This document shows, in pieces, positions 6,285 to 6,408 of a stretch of DNA of 6,408 nt. The DNA is from Elusimicrobia bacterium RIFCSPLOWO2_01_FULL_60_11. GTDB lineage: Bacteria > Elusimicrobiota > Elusimicrobia > 2-02-FULL-39-32. The notes under the pieces are model-generated. The model did no database searches. It was given only the letters and a program-made list of their open reading frames with translations, and had not been told where the DNA came from. The DNA lies in contig MGUS01000063.1 of assembly GCA_001800085.1 (NCBI GenBank), forward strand, positions 4,984-11,391. Direction: 5' to 3'. Made by a program: the position numbers and the translations under genes. Within the stretch, counting starts at the first letter, position 1. Every line of letters starts with the position of its first letter.

Positions 6285-6408
6285 AGGCCGCCGAATTGAC
6301 CGCCTGCGAGATCAGCGCCAAAGTCCGCAAGAAAGAGATCTCCGCCGTGGAGACGGCCCAATCGTTCCTGGACAGGGCCGAGAAGCAGAATAAAAAATTC
6401 CTGGCCTT
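6281..6408 (+). CDS. gatA: Asp-tRNA(Asn)/Glu-tRNA(Gln) amidotransferase subunit A (3' partial)
   Basis: Only the first 42 codons and two further bases are in the window; the gene runs off the right edge. The product begins MKAAELTACEISAKVRKKEI and continues with SAVETAQSFLDRAEKQNKK. This matches the N-terminal helical region of GatA, where the typical pattern is a helix, 'kkeiSavEl', and a run ending in 'le.i...d..ina F'. GatA is the amidase-signature subunit that releases ammonia from glutamine for the transamidation. Its catalytic Ser-cisSer-Lys triad lies beyond the window and cannot be checked. The ATG overlaps the gatC stop as ATGA, and the gatC-gatA order is the standard one. Identification rests on this short N-terminus plus context. 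gatB is not in view. Confidence 0.88.
   Translation, partial: MKAAELTACEISAKVRKKEISAVETAQSFLDRAEKQNKKFLA

Overview
The window is a tightly packed, GC-rich (roughly 60 % or more by eye) stretch of bacterial chromosome. Seven genes lie on the + strand, and no gap between them is longer than about 25 bases. The first and last genes run off the window ends. I see no RNA gene, mobile element, CRISPR array, large repeat or convincing terminator. An indirect glutaminyl/asparaginyl-tRNA amidation operon (gatCA) and a PcrA-type helicase with a C-terminal Tudor-like domain point to a bacterium outside the enteric gamma-proteobacteria. Nothing here fixes the phylum. A little-known GC-rich lineage such as Elusimicrobiota or Omnitrophota is a guess from overall feel only.

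Layout: (1) 1-1389, 3' part of a membrane O-antigen ligase/polymerase-like protein with a C-terminal TPR region. (2) 1400-1834, small uncharacterised protein, probably DUF6941-like. (3) 1831-2679, trpC, indole-3-glycerol-phosphate synthase, with an extra charged segment. (4) 2685-3827, soluble PAS histidine kinase with no response regulator beside it. (5) about 3841-5994, pcrA/uvrD helicase. (6) 5994-6284, gatC. (7) 6281 to the right edge, start of gatA. Stop/start overlaps (ATGA at 1831 and 6281, TGATG at 5992) join genes 2-3, 5-6 and 6-7, which suggests cotranscription and translational coupling.

The gene products do not form one pathway: envelope polysaccharide, tryptophan synthesis, signalling, DNA repair and tRNA amidation are strung together. 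The only familiar linkage is pcrA near gatCA, which recalls the pcrA-ligA-(...)-gatCAB neighbourhood of Firmicutes. I found no clear new biological system. The most checkable oddity is the helicase start. Its conserved N-terminus, including the Q motif, is encoded upstream of the first usable ATG/GTG/TTG, so it must start at a non-standard codon (CTG 3841 or ATT 3832), or the sequence has an error, or it is made another way. A perfect extended -10 element (TGATATAAT) across the trpC stop codon is the second point of interest.
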